From CAYHXN01 sp964360605 (GTDB lineage: Bacteria > Patescibacteriota > Minisyncoccia > UBA6257 > WO2-44-18): a DNA stretch of 23,150 nucleotides. Under the pieces are notes generated by a model. The model ran no database searches. It was not told the DNA's origin and was given only the letters and a program-made list of their open reading frames with translations. The translations under genes and the position numbers were made by a program. Each line of letters begins with the position of its first letter. Position 1 is the first letter of the stretch. The DNA lies in contig CAYHXN010000008.1 of assembly GCA_964360605.1 (NCBI GenBank), positions 1 to 23,150 of the forward strand, given 5' to 3'. Below, in pieces: positions 5,910 to 14,900 of the stretch.

Positions 5910-7704
5910 GGGCTTCTTTATGTTTATTAAAATCAGATATGAGCTGGTCTAATTCTTCACCGGTCAAAGTTTCTCGCGAACTCAATTCTTTAGCAAGATA
6001 ATCCAATAATGGCTCGTTCTTGCCCAATTCTTCCCAGGCCTTTACTTCAAATCTTTGCAAAATATTTTTTATTTCGCAATCTATTTCCCGCTTCGTTGAT
6101 TCAGAGCAATCAAGGCCGCTCTTTCCGAAGAAATTTACCTCGCCTTCGCCTAAAAACATTAAACCGGCTGACGCTCCCATTCCAAATTCACAAATCATTT
6201 TTCTAGCTATTTCAGTCGCCTTTTGTTGATCATTACAAGAACCACCAGAAGGATTGTCTTTGAATTTAAGCCGTTCTGCCGCCAGACCTCCTAAAGCGAC
6301 AGTCAACATTTTCTCTATATCATTCTTGGTTGGTAAATACTGCTCTTCTTGAGAAAAATGAGTGGCACCCAAACTAAATCCGCGCGGAATGGTGGTAATC
6401 TTACGAACGGTTGATTTTCCAATAAGAAAGTAGGCGCTCAACGCATGACCCAGTTCGTGATAAGCAACTCGCTGGAGCTCTTCCTTAGAAAGTACGAGTT
6501 TCTTAGCCGGGCCTTGATGCCGCTTATCAATAGCTTCGTAAATATCTCCTTGGGTAATAGATTCCCGACCGTCAACAATCGCGATTCTTCCTCCTTCTTG
6601 GATAAAATTCGCCAAGTCGGCACCGGAAGCGCCGGGAGTATCTTGAGCAATCTTCTTCAAATCAACATCAGAAGCCAGCCCTACTCTTAGACTGTGAATT
6701 TTCAAAATTTCCTCTCTCCCTTTGGCATCCGGTAATCCAAAAACAACGGTGCGGTCAAATCGTCCGGGGCGTATCAAAGACGGGTCTAAAATATCCGGCC
6801 GGTTAGTAGCCGCTAAAACAATCACAGCGGCGCCTTCTTCAAAACCGTCCAGCTCCACAAGAATCTGGTTTAAGGTTTGTTCTCTTTCATCATGACCGCC
6901 ACCCAAACCACTGCCTCGGCGCCGTCCAACGGCGTCAATTTCATCAATAAAAATCACCGCCGGAGCGTTCTTTCTGGCTTGATCAAATAAATCCCGCACA
7001 CGAGAAGCGCCGACACCGACAAACATTTCTACGAAATCGGAACCGGAAATAGAAAAATAGGACGCGTTAGCTTGGTTAGCGACAGCTTTTGCCGCCATAG
7101 TTTTACCGGTACCGGAAGGTCCGATGAGCAAAATACCCTTTACTGGATGAATGCCTAGTTTCCTATATTTTATTGGGTTTTTCAAAAATTCTACTATATC
7201 TTGAACTTCTTTCTTAGCTTCATCGCATCCGGCAATATCGTCAAAACTCACACTCGGCCGTTTTTGGACTAAACGGGCGCGGCTTTTGCCGAAATTGAAA
7301 ACACCGCCATTTTTTTGAGACATGGGCCGCATAAAGAAAAAGTAGAAAATTCCTATCAAAAACAACCAGGGAACAATGCTCCAGAAAAAACTCCACCACC
7401 CAGAACCATATGCCACCGTAACAGAAACTCCCTTTTTCACCGCCTCCGCTTCAAGATTCTTTACGTCAACCACATAGGCCCAAATTTTGGCGCCATCTTT
7501 AAGTTCGGCGGTGACTACGCTATCACTGACAGAAATTTCCAACGCCTTTACGGTATTATTTTCTAAAACCTTGTAAATTTCGGTCGCGGAAACTTGAACC
7601 GATTTTTTCGCGGTAGTACTAAAAACATTCGTGACTAAAAGGAAAGCAGTAAGCCCAACGATAACCCAAAGAAGCCACGGAGTTTTCCTGGGCATCTTAT
7701 CCAC
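5899..7704 (-). CDS. ftsH: ATP-dependent membrane zinc metalloprotease FtsH
   Basis: FtsH extracts and degrades membrane and unstable cytosolic proteins. Order of features: TM1 (about 9-28), an extracytoplasmic domain, TM2 (about 104-125), the AAA+ module with Walker A GPSGTGKT (195-202), pore loop MFVGVGASR, Walker B IFIDEID (251-257) and the second region of homology ATNRPDILDPSLIRPGRFDR, then the peptidase with HELGH (416-420) and the third zinc ligand D492 in SCNDQQKAT. Two small deviations: Walker A has Ser where Pro is usual (GPPGTGKT), and the zinc motif is HELGH rather than HEAGH, though HExxH is intact. The 601 residues are normal. Start is GTG at 7704 or the ATG three codons later; neither has a clear Shine-Dalgarno sequence. 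It follows rnc by 37 nt. Confidence 0.96.
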   Translation of the reverse strand: MDKMPRKTPWLLWVIVGLTAFLLVTNVFSTTAKKSVQVSATEIYKVLENNTVKALEISVSDSVVTAELKDGAKIWAYVVDVKNLEAEAVKKGVSVTVAYGSGWWSFFWSIVPWLFLIGIFYFFFMRPMSQKNGGVFNFGKSRARLVQKRPSVSFDDIAGCDEAKKEVQDIVEFLKNPIKYRKLGIHPVKGILLIGPSGTGKTMAAKAVANQANASYFSISGSDFVEMFVGVGASRVRDLFDQARKNAPAVIFIDEIDAVGRRRGSGLGGGHDEREQTLNQILVELDGFEEGAAVIVLAATNRPDILDPSLIRPGRFDRTVVFGLPDAKGREEILKIHSLRVGLASDVDLKKIAQDTPGASGADLANFIQEGGRIAIVDGRESITQGDIYEAIDKRHQGPAKKLVLSKEELQRVAYHELGHALSAYFLIGKSTVRKITTIPRGFSLGATHFSQEEQYLPTKNDIEKMLTVALGGLAAERLKFKDNPSGGSCNDQQKATEIARKMICEFGMGASAGLMFLGEGEVNFFGKSGLDCSESTKREIDCEIKNILQRFEVKAWEELGKNEPLLDYLAKELSSRETLTGEELDQLISDFNKHKEAPLQ

Positions 7705-7741
7705 GCCACTTCAAACAACTACAATGAGTGAAACATAAAAA

Positions 7742-8422
7742 CTATCGCTTTTCTAGAGCGGCGCGCGCCGCCGCTACCTCCGCGTCTTGTTTAGAAGCAC
7801 CTTGTCCGGTCGCCAAAAGTTCGTCACCGATGTAAACTCCAACAACGAATATTTTCGCGTGATCCGGACCGGTTTCTGATAAAACTTTATAAGTAGGCGT
7901 GAGTCTTTTGGAGGCTTGAAGTTTTTCTTGGAGCGAACTTTTAGAATCTTTGTAAAGTCCTTTTTTAATTACTTCGTCTAAGTGGCCAAGAATAGCGTCA
8001 ACAACTAATTTTTTGGATTTTTTGTAATCACTATCCAGATAAACAGCGCCGATCACCGCTTCTATGGCATTGGCTAAAATTACTTCCCTGGCCTTGCCGG
8101 TATCCTTAGACTCCCCCCGAGATAGTAAAATATGTTGTTCTAAACCAACTTCTCGCGCTACTTCGGACATCATTTGATAATTAACCAAAGCGGCGCGTAA
8201 AGCCGTTAATTGGCCCTCCGGCTGATCGGGAAAACGATTATATAACTCTTCGGTAACCGCCAATTCTAAAACCGCGTCTCCTAAAAATTCCAGCCGCTCG
8301 TTATGGGGCACTCCCCAATTAGGGTTTTCGTTCAGATAGGAGCGGTGAGTTAATGCTTCTTTTAATAAATCCTTATTTTTGAATTTATAGTCAAGAGATT
8401 TTTCTAATTTGGATAAATCCAT
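7742..8422 (-). CDS. rnc: Ribonuclease III
   Basis: RNase III cuts double-stranded RNA, including rRNA precursors. The signature NERLEFLGDAVLELAV (41-56) carries catalytic E45 and D49. The second acidic cluster reads ILANAIEAVIGAVYLD (115-130), with E121 conserved but Asn at 118 where the E. coli enzyme has Asp114; Asn here is, as far as I recall, not rare. A C-terminal double-stranded RNA-binding domain (about 160-226) shows LQEKLQASKRLTPTYKVLSETGPDHAKIFVVGV and GQGASKQDAEVAAARAALE. The length of 226 is typical. It starts 19 nt after the nusB stop, so nusB-rnc is an operon, which links two rRNA-related functions. Confidence 0.95.
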   Translation of the reverse strand: MDLSKLEKSLDYKFKNKDLLKEALTHRSYLNENPNWGVPHNERLEFLGDAVLELAVTEELYNRFPDQPEGQLTALRAALVNYQMMSEVAREVGLEQHILLSRGESKDTGKAREVILANAIEAVIGAVYLDSDYKKSKKLVVDAILGHLDEVIKKGLYKDSKSSLQEKLQASKRLTPTYKVLSETGPDHAKIFVVGVYIGDELLATGQGASKQDAEVAAARAALEKR

Positions 8423-8441
8423 AATTTAGTCATTGAGTTAA

Positions 8442-8960
8442 TTACTTTTCTTTTTCTTCTTTTGGTGTTTCTTTTATTTTTCCCGATTCCACTAACTGCT
8501 TGTAAATGGTACCTAAAACGCCGTTAATAAATTTTCCGGAGTTTGGACCGCCGTAATTTTTGGAAACCTCAATGGCCTCGTTAATCGCTACCTTCGGAGG
8601 CACTTCTTCGGGGTCAGCATATAAAAGCTCGTAAAGACCGATTCGTAAAGTATTCCGGTCTACAACGGCAATTTGCTCAAGTGGCCATTCTGGGGCGGCT
8701 TTTTCAATAATTTTATTCAGTTCATCTAGGTGTTCAATTATACCCTTCAGCAAACGCCAGGCGAATTCTGGTTCATCAATTCCGGGCGCGAATTCCGCCA
8801 AGTTCCGTTCCAGAATTTTGACTAAATCGGGTTGTTCCGCCTTTAACTGGATCCCGTCTTCCTTATTTTTATCATTTGAATTCACGCGGCGGAATTTATA
8901 AAAATCCCACTCATAAAGAGATTGCAGAACTACGGAACGAACAAGTTGTCGAGTAGCCAT
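8442..8960 (-). CDS. nusB: Transcription antitermination factor NusB
   Basis: NusB pairs with NusE (S10) on boxA RNA during rRNA transcription and maturation. The all-helical fold begins RQLVRSVVLQSLYEWDF and ends with the conserved VDRNTLRIGLYELLY and PPKVAINEAIEVSKNYGGPNSGKFINGVLGTIYK. At 172 residues it is somewhat longer than the ~140-residue E. coli protein, with a charged insertion early (about 25-45) and a Lys/Glu tail (about 160-172). It begins 57 nt after rpmF, across an AT-rich spacer holding four TACGAAA repeats, and is followed closely by rnc. Confidence 0.94.
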   Translation of the reverse strand: MATRQLVRSVVLQSLYEWDFYKFRRVNSNDKNKEDGIQLKAEQPDLVKILERNLAEFAPGIDEPEFAWRLLKGIIEHLDELNKIIEKAAPEWPLEQIAVVDRNTLRIGLYELLYADPEEVPPKVAINEAIEVSKNYGGPNSGKFINGVLGTIYKQLVESGKIKETPKEEKEK

Positions 8961-8970
8961 ATTCTTAACT

Positions 8971-9003
8971 TACGAAAGTACGAAAATTTACGAAATTACG
9001 AAA
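8971..9003. repeat. Four short direct repeats TACGAAA before nusB
   Basis: TACGAAA occurs at 8971, 8979, 8989 and 8997, with spacings of 8, 10 and 8 bases, filling most of the rpmF-nusB gap. On the coding strand this reads TTTCGTA. The function is unknown; it could be slipped-strand expansion or a cluster of binding sites. Confidence 0.6.
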
Positions 9004-9017
9004 AATTGACTATAAAA

Positions 9018-9179
9018 TTACTTTGATTTATAAGAACCGCACTGTGAACAGGCTTTGTGTGGTAATACTGGGCCTTGGCAATTAGCACAGACAAAAATAC
9101 TGGTTTTCTTTAAAGCCAAATGAGACCGCCTGCGGCCCACTTTAGATTTAGAATGATGTTTTACTGGTACGCCACCCAT
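9018..9179 (-). CDS. rpmF: 50S ribosomal protein bL32
   Basis: A 53-residue protein from ATG at 9179 to TAA at 9020-9018. It begins MGGVPVKHHSKSKVGRRRSH, the basic rRNA-binding segment that follows the family's usual MAVPKRK-type start. It ends in a zinc ribbon with C31/C34 and C44/C47 (CANC, then CSQC). Length and layout fit bL32. No clear Shine-Dalgarno sequence is visible. It sits between rnhB and nusB on the same strand. Confidence 0.92.
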   Translation of the reverse strand: MGGVPVKHHSKSKVGRRRSHLALKKTSIFVCANCQGPVLPHKACSQCGSYKSK

Positions 9180-9235
9180 AGTAATCAATCTTAAATTCCA
9201 AAACTCAAAGTCTAAAAGGTTTTGATATTTGAAAT

Positions 9236-9895
9236 CTAATCCTTAAGTTTCATTTTAATAAATTTACTGCAAAAAGTCAATCTATGAATAGCCGAGGGGC
9301 CGTATCGTTTAATAGCTATTAAATGGGCCATAGTCCCGTATCCTTTATGCTCATCAAAACCATATTGGGGGTATTTTTTATGGTAGCGCTTCAGTAAACG
9401 GTCGCGGCTGACTTTGGCAATAATAGAAGCGAGTTTTATGGAATTAAATTTTTCATCGCCGCGCACAATGGTACGAGCGATAAGTTTGTTGCGACAAGCG
9501 AAAAGTAAACTTTTATTTAAAAAGAGGCCGCCATCCAAAAGAATATATTGCCGACTACTATGTCGTATTTTACATTTAACTAGTAACCGTTCTGCTGCGC
9601 GTGTAGCCGCCAAATTCGCCGCTTGGGAAATGTTAATTCGGTCAATGATTTTAGGATAAACGCTCGCCACGGCATGAAAAATTCGAGGTTGGATTTTAAT
9701 ATACTTAGCCCAGCGCTCTCTTTGGTTCGCGGTTAGCTTTTTAGAATCTCTTAGAGGAAGTTTGAAATTTATTCCGTCAGATGACGGGTGAAATTTAAAA
9801 TTATAGGGCAAGGCAACGGCGGCTACCGTCACTGGTCCGGCTAACGGTCCCCTCCCTACTTCATCAAGACCAATAATGTATTTGCTTATTGCCAT
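9236..9895 (-). CDS. rnhB: Ribonuclease HII
   Basis: RNase HII removes ribonucleotides and RNA primers from RNA-DNA hybrids. The metal site is recognisable: IIGLDEVGRGPLAGPV with D11 and E12, LLDGG in the middle, and SIIAKVSRDRLLKRY carrying the last Asp. It also has the conserved DSKKLTANQRERW and the C-terminal YPQYGFDEHKGYGTMAHLIAIKRYGPSAIHR. The length of 219 is normal. The ATG at 9895 is 6 nt after a TAAAAT box, which could give a leaderless message, but no -35 box is evident. It is divergent from the protease gene at 9939, with 43 bp between the two starts. Confidence 0.95.
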   Translation of the reverse strand: MAISKYIIGLDEVGRGPLAGPVTVAAVALPYNFKFHPSSDGINFKLPLRDSKKLTANQRERWAKYIKIQPRIFHAVASVYPKIIDRINISQAANLAATRAAERLLVKCKIRHSSRQYILLDGGLFLNKSLLFACRNKLIARTIVRGDEKFNSIKLASIIAKVSRDRLLKRYHKKYPQYGFDEHKGYGTMAHLIAIKRYGPSAIHRLTFCSKFIKMKLKD

Positions 9896-9911
9896 AGGTT
9901 TATTTTACACT
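9882..9911 (+). promoter_or_regulatory. Candidate promoter for the PDZ protease gene
   Basis: TTGCTT (9882-9887) and TACACT (9906-9911) are 18 bp apart on the plus strand, which would start transcription about 20 bases before the ATG. A GAGG ribosome-binding site (9927-9930) lies 8 nt before the ATG. Confidence 0.4.
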
Positions 9912-9938
9912 AGATAAAGTTTCTTTGAGGTAAGATAT

Positions 9939-11048
9939 ATGACAAGAATGGTTTGGGTTGGATTTGTTTTTCTGTACGGATGCGGATTGTGGTCTAAAGC
10001 GGAAAATTTACCGGAAGCAAATACTTCACCGTGGAAATTTGATCTTGATTTTAAAGAAAATGCCGCGCCTAGCGAAAAAGAAATTGGCGCCGAGGAGATA
10101 TTCAGTAAATACGGAAGTGTTCAATTAGTACCTTCCGGAGAAAGCATCCACGGATTATTGGGAGTAAAGCGATCCGGTGACGTTATGCACTTATCCGCCG
10201 TATACTTGGGGGAGAATACCAAAGGAGAAAAGTTCCTACTGTCAGCCGGGCATTTGGATAATAAGTTTTTCCAAATTCAGAATGTATTCGCCTATTTTTC
10301 CCACACTACCGATCCCCCGGTTGAAGCCGAACTATTAATCATAGACCGCGTTTTGGACTGGGCTCTTTTGAAAATAAAAGATAAAAACTTTAAAGTGCCT
10401 AAACGAGCTCCTCCAATCGGTAACTCTGATAATCTTGTTCTAGGACAAAAAGTTTTTGCTATCGGTTCTCCCCTAGGCTATTCCCACTGTATTAGAGAAG
10501 GAATAGTGGTAAATCTTAGCACGGCGCAAAATTATTTTTTTACTCAGCCTAAACTGATAATGCACCAATGCCCGATTAACCCGGGAGATTCCGGCGGCGG
10601 ACTCTATAACGCAAAGGGTGAACTTATAGGATTAAATGTTATGGGACGCGAAGCTCCTAATTGGGTACTTTTCGCGGTGCCTATTGAAGACATCTTAAAA
10701 GTATTAAAGAGGACTGAAAAAGCTGGCTATGTTGAACACCCCTTCCTGGGATGCAAAGCCTGGAATACTTGGGATCTTAGCTCCAGAGATTTAGCGGAAG
10801 TCGGAATTGAGAGGCCGCCAAAAACGGGGGTACTGATAACTAAAATAGAAAGAGGTTCGCCGGCGGAAAAATCTGGTCTAAAACCCGGAGATGTATTAAT
10901 TTCTTACGACGGGCGATTCCCTAAAGACTATAACGATTTGAGCAGATATATTATTTGTGAGTGTGAAGCGGGCCAAACTATAAATCTAGTCATTGATCGG
11001 TATGGAACAGAAATTCAGATTGCCGCCCAATTAGGAAAATTGGAATAA
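9939..11048 (+). CDS. Exported trypsin-like serine protease with PDZ domain (HtrA/DegP-like)
   Basis: Residues 1-20 form a hydrophobic export signal (VWVGFVFLYGCG). LYGC at 12-15 resembles a lipobox, so this may be a lipoprotein, but Tyr at -2 is unusual. The trypsin-like domain (about 55-260) has the triad His105 (LSAGHL), Asp140 (VLDWALLKI) and Ser218 (NPGDSGGGL). A C-terminal PDZ domain (about 270-365) includes GVLITKIERGSPAEKSGLKPGDVLISYDG. The 369-residue layout of one protease and one PDZ matches DegS/HtrA enzymes that handle misfolded envelope proteins or signal stress; the exact substrate is unknown. An internal Cys pair (C184, C211) might form a disulfide, but that is a guess. It has a good GAGG Shine-Dalgarno sequence, unlike most genes here. 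Confidence 0.88.
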   Translation: MTRMVWVGFVFLYGCGLWSKAENLPEANTSPWKFDLDFKENAAPSEKEIGAEEIFSKYGSVQLVPSGESIHGLLGVKRSGDVMHLSAVYLGENTKGEKFLLSAGHLDNKFFQIQNVFAYFSHTTDPPVEAELLIIDRVLDWALLKIKDKNFKVPKRAPPIGNSDNLVLGQKVFAIGSPLGYSHCIREGIVVNLSTAQNYFFTQPKLIMHQCPINPGDSGGGLYNAKGELIGLNVMGREAPNWVLFAVPIEDILKVLKRTEKAGYVEHPFLGCKAWNTWDLSSRDLAEVGIERPPKTGVLITKIERGSPAEKSGLKPGDVLISYDGRFPKDYNDLSRYIICECEAGQTINLVIDRYGTEIQIAAQLGKLE

Positions 11049-11052
11049 ATGA

Positions 11053-11081
11053 AAAATACCCTCGCTAAGCGGGGGTATTTT
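11053..11081. terminator. Bidirectional terminator between the two proteases
   Basis: Arms 11053-11065 (AAAATACCCTCGC) and 11069-11081 pair over 13 bp with one T-G wobble around the loop TAA. T-rich ends occur on both strands, serving the convergent genes that end at 11048 and 11088. Confidence 0.85.
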
Positions 11082-11087
11082 ATTTAT

Positions 11088-11849
11088 CTATTGAAGAACG
11101 TCTTTTAACCAGGCCTTGATTATGTCAGCCGGAACCGAAGCGGCAAAAGCAATATTCTTTCCAGAGTCTGAATTCAATAAAGATACTCTTCCAACATCCA
11201 TCGCGACTACCTCTCCTTTAAGATTAAGCACCGCGCCGCCGCTACTTCCTTGTCCTACCACGGCAGAATGAAGCATGAAAAAACGCTCCTGCTTGTAGAT
11301 ATGATTTTTCTTAAGAATCTTACCCATAGCCGGAATAAACTTTTTTATATTCTCTCCAACTTCCGGAAAACCGATGTTCATAATAGGATCCCCTTCTTTT
11401 ATTAAGGCGGGGTCAGCGAAAGTAGCTGACTGCAAATACCACGGCTTAGAATTGCTGAATTTTAAAGCCGCGATGTCGTCTTTTGGATGCAAGGCCTGAA
11501 TTTCCAAGTCAAAATAGAAATCGGGGTTGCCTTTTAAAATGACATAAATGTTTTTTGGCCGATTACCCGCGTCAATCACATTGTGCTTGGCGGTAATTAC
11601 TAAAAGCAAGTCGTTGTGCTTATACAAAAACCCTGCCCCCGAATAGACCTCGTCCTTCGCGCCATTTTTACCGGAAAAAACCGAGTGAATTTCCGCGGCG
11701 AAAACCGCTTTCTGATAAACTTCGGCGAATTCTCCCAACCTTTTCTCAAACGCAAGTTCCTGGTTTTTCGGCGCTTCCTTAGAATCTTGAGTGAAAACAA
11801 GATTGGAAATTGAAACGATTGCCAACATGATTAAAGAAAACACTTTCAT
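11088..11849 (-). CDS. Exported trypsin-like serine peptidase without PDZ
   Basis: A signal peptide (MKVFSLIMLAIVSISNLVF, 1-20) precedes a charged linker and a trypsin-like fold (about 45-245). The triad reads His89 (LVITAKHNV), Asp125 (KDDIAALKF) and Ser203 (VGQGSSGGAV). The Ser motif is GSSGG rather than GDSGG, a variant that still keeps the GxSGG oxyanion loop. There is no PDZ domain and no lipobox. An AGGTGG ribosome-binding site (11858-11853) lies just before the ATG at 11849. It is convergent with the PDZ protease, sharing its terminator. The two proteins are only distantly similar, so they are probably not a recent duplication. A role in envelope protein turnover or processing is inferred. 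Confidence 0.85.
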   Translation of the reverse strand: MKVFSLIMLAIVSISNLVFTQDSKEAPKNQELAFEKRLGEFAEVYQKAVFAAEIHSVFSGKNGAKDEVYSGAGFLYKHNDLLLVITAKHNVIDAGNRPKNIYVILKGNPDFYFDLEIQALHPKDDIAALKFSNSKPWYLQSATFADPALIKEGDPIMNIGFPEVGENIKKFIPAMGKILKKNHIYKQERFFMLHSAVVGQGSSGGAVLNLKGEVVAMDVGRVSLLNSDSGKNIAFAASVPADIIKAWLKDVLQ

Positions 11850-11921
11850 GATCCACCTGTTTCAAAAAAGCTTTGGATATTTTAAAACAAAACGGATAAA
11901 AAATCAAGTGTAGAAATTTTC

Positions 11922-11950
11922 TTGTGATTCTTTAAGAATTTCTTTAGAAT
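11922..11950 (+). promoter_or_regulatory. dnaE promoter, near-leaderless start
   Basis: TTGTGA (11922-11927) and TAGAAT (11945-11950) are 17 bp apart, with the dnaE ATG 10 nt after the -10 box, giving a predicted leader of only about three bases. There is no Shine-Dalgarno sequence before the ATG. Confidence 0.6.
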
Positions 11951-11960
11951 TTAATTAATT

Positions 11961-14900
11961 ATGTCTAAGTTTGTACACCTTCACACTCATTCCCACTATT
12001 CCCTCTTAGATGGGCTAGCCAAGATTGATGAATTAGTAGCCCGCACTAAGGAGTTAGGGATGAATTCTCTCGCTATTACCGATCACGGTAACGTTTATGG
12101 CGCCGTTGAGTTTTACAAAAAGGCCAAGGCGGCTGGCATCAAACCGATTTTAGGAATTGAAGCGTATATCGCGCCCGGAGACCACCGAGATAAGACCCCA
12201 AGCGCCGGAGAAAAGTATTATCATCTTATTTTGCTCTGCAAGAATAATGCTGGTTGGAAAAATCTTTTAAAACTTATAACCAAGGCTCACCTGGACGGTT
12301 TTTACTACAAGCCGCGAATGGATAAACAAATGTTAAAAGAACACTCGGAGGGATTAATCGCTCTTTCGGCCTGTATCTCCGGGGAGGTGGGACGCCATTT
12401 GCGAAATAATAAACCGGCGGAAGCAGAAAGGTCCGCGAAAGAATATTCAGAGATATTCGGACCGGGTAATTTCTTTATTGAGATCGGCAAACATCCAGGC
12501 ATTAAAGAAACGGTTAAGGTTTATGACAACTTAGTCGCTCTTTCACAAAAAACGGGTATTCCACTCGCGGCTACCCAAGATATTCACTATCTAAAAAAGG
12601 AAGATGCGCAGTACCACGACATCTTGTTGGCGGTTCAAACCGGCAACAAAGTCGCGGATAGCGACCGATTGACTCTCAAGGATGACGATTTTTCCATGCG
12701 TTCTCCAGAAGAAATGGCGGAGTTATTTAAAGATTGTCCGGAAGCAATAGAAAATACCGTAAAAATCGCTGAGCAATGTAATACGGAGTTGGAACTCGGT
12801 AAAATCCACATTCCCAAGTTTCCTCTACCAGAAAACGAATCGTCCTCGTCGCTATATTTAAGAAAAATTATTAAAGAAAAGCTGTCTAACAGATTTAAAG
12901 ACATTACTCAGGAAATAGAACAACGACTGGATTATGAATTTGGAGTAATAGAAAAAATGGGTTTCGCGGATTACTTTTTAATTGTCCAAGATTTTATCAA
13001 CTGGGCAAAAATCCGTGGCATCGTCGTGGGGCCGGGTCGCGGATCCGCAGCGGGCAGTTTAATTTCCTATATTTTAGGAATTACCGATGTTGACCCGTTG
13101 AAATATGATCTCCTTTTTGAAAGGTTTTTGAATCCGGACCGCATCCAAATGCCGGATATTGATATTGATTTTACCGATCGCCGGCGCGACGAGGTATTTG
13201 GTTATTTACAGGAAAAGTACGGACAGAACAGTGTCGCCCACATCATCACCTTTGGAACTATGGCGGCTCGCGCGGCAGTTCGGGACGTCGGTCGGGCTCT
13301 AGGTATTAGTTATAGTTTTTGCGACCAGCTCGCTAAAATGATTCCTTTTAACTTTGACATCGCGCAAACAATGGAAATTAAAGAAGTGAAGGATCTTTAC
13401 GACACTAATCCTGATGCTAAAAAAATTCTGGATGCCGCGAAACATTTGGAAGGCGTTGCCCGCCACGCCTCCGTTCATGCTTGCGGTACGGTTATCTCCG
13501 GCGAACCGCTCATGGAATATATGCCGCTCCAACGCGCGCCCCAAGACGACAATGTGATTATGACCCAGTTTGAAATGCACAGCGTGGAAGATTTGGGGCT
13601 TTTGAAAATAGATCTTCTGGGATTAAAAAACTTAACTATTATTGAAGATACTATCCGATTGGTGAAAGAATTTCGTAATGAAACGGTGACTATCACGAAC
13701 ATTTCTCATACCGACAAAAAAACTTTTCAACTTCTTAGGGCTGGAGACACGACGGGCGTTTTCCAATTTGAATCCAGCGGAATGCGGCGTTATATGAAGG
13801 ACATTAAACCCACCGAGTTGGAAGACTTAGTGGCTTTGGTGGCGCTCTATCGCCCAGGCCCGATAGACTTGATTCCTTCCTACATCAAGCGCAAGCATGG
13901 ACAGGAAAAAGTAGAGTATCTTCACCCCAGACTGGAACCGATTCTTAAAAACACCCACGGCATCGGCATTTATCAAGAACAGATGATGCGTATTGCCCGC
14001 GATTTAGCCGGTTATACGCTCGCGGAAGCGGACACGCTGCGCAAAGCCATTGGCAAGAAAATTAAAAAATTGCTGGACGAACAACAGGAAAAGTTAATGA
14101 AGGGCATGATTGCCAACGGAATTGATACTAGAACCGCTGCCGCGATCTGGGATTTATTCCCGCCATTCGCGCGCTATGGATTCAACCGGTCCCATGCCGT
14201 TTGTTACGCCTTAATTGGTTATCAAACCGCTTATTTAAAAACTTGTTATCCGATTGAATTTATGACCTCTTTATTGAACGCCGATTCCGGAGACGTAGAA
14301 AGAATCGCTTTTCTAGTAAGCGAAACCAAAAAAATGGGGATTGAAGTTTTGCCGCCGGACATTAATAAAAGCTCTTCTTCCTTTGCTCCGGAAAATCAAA
14401 ATATTCGCTTCGGCTTAACTGCTATTAAAAATGTTGGCAACAATATTATTGACGTGATTATTGAAGAACGACAAAGAGGCGGGCCTTTTACTAATCTAGT
14501 TTCTCTATTAAGCCGGGTCCAACATAAAGACCTGAATAAAAAATCGCTTGAGAGCTTAACTAAATCTGGCGCGTTGGATTCGTTGGGCGTTGAAAGAAGC
14601 ATGGCACTCGCGAATTTAGAAGATATTCTTAAATTCAACGGCTTGGTTAAAAAAGAATCCCGTAGTAATCAAATTGGGCTTTTCGGCGGAGCGACGCTCG
14701 CTACTTCGCTAAGACTAAAACCGGCTCCGATGGCCTCGGCAGTAGAAAAACTAGCTTGGGAGAAAGAGCTTTTAGGGCTTTATATTTCCGACCATCCATT
14801 AAACAGCTACCGCAAGCAAATGGAAGCGCTTCAAACTCAACCGATTAAGGATGTGCTAGCCTCGTCCGATCAGCGACGCCAGCGCGTCATTGGCGGAATG

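Noticed and set aside
9018..9179. Treating the rnhB-nusB gap as non-coding
   Set aside because: It holds a complete bL32 gene of 53 codons with the family's zinc ribbon.
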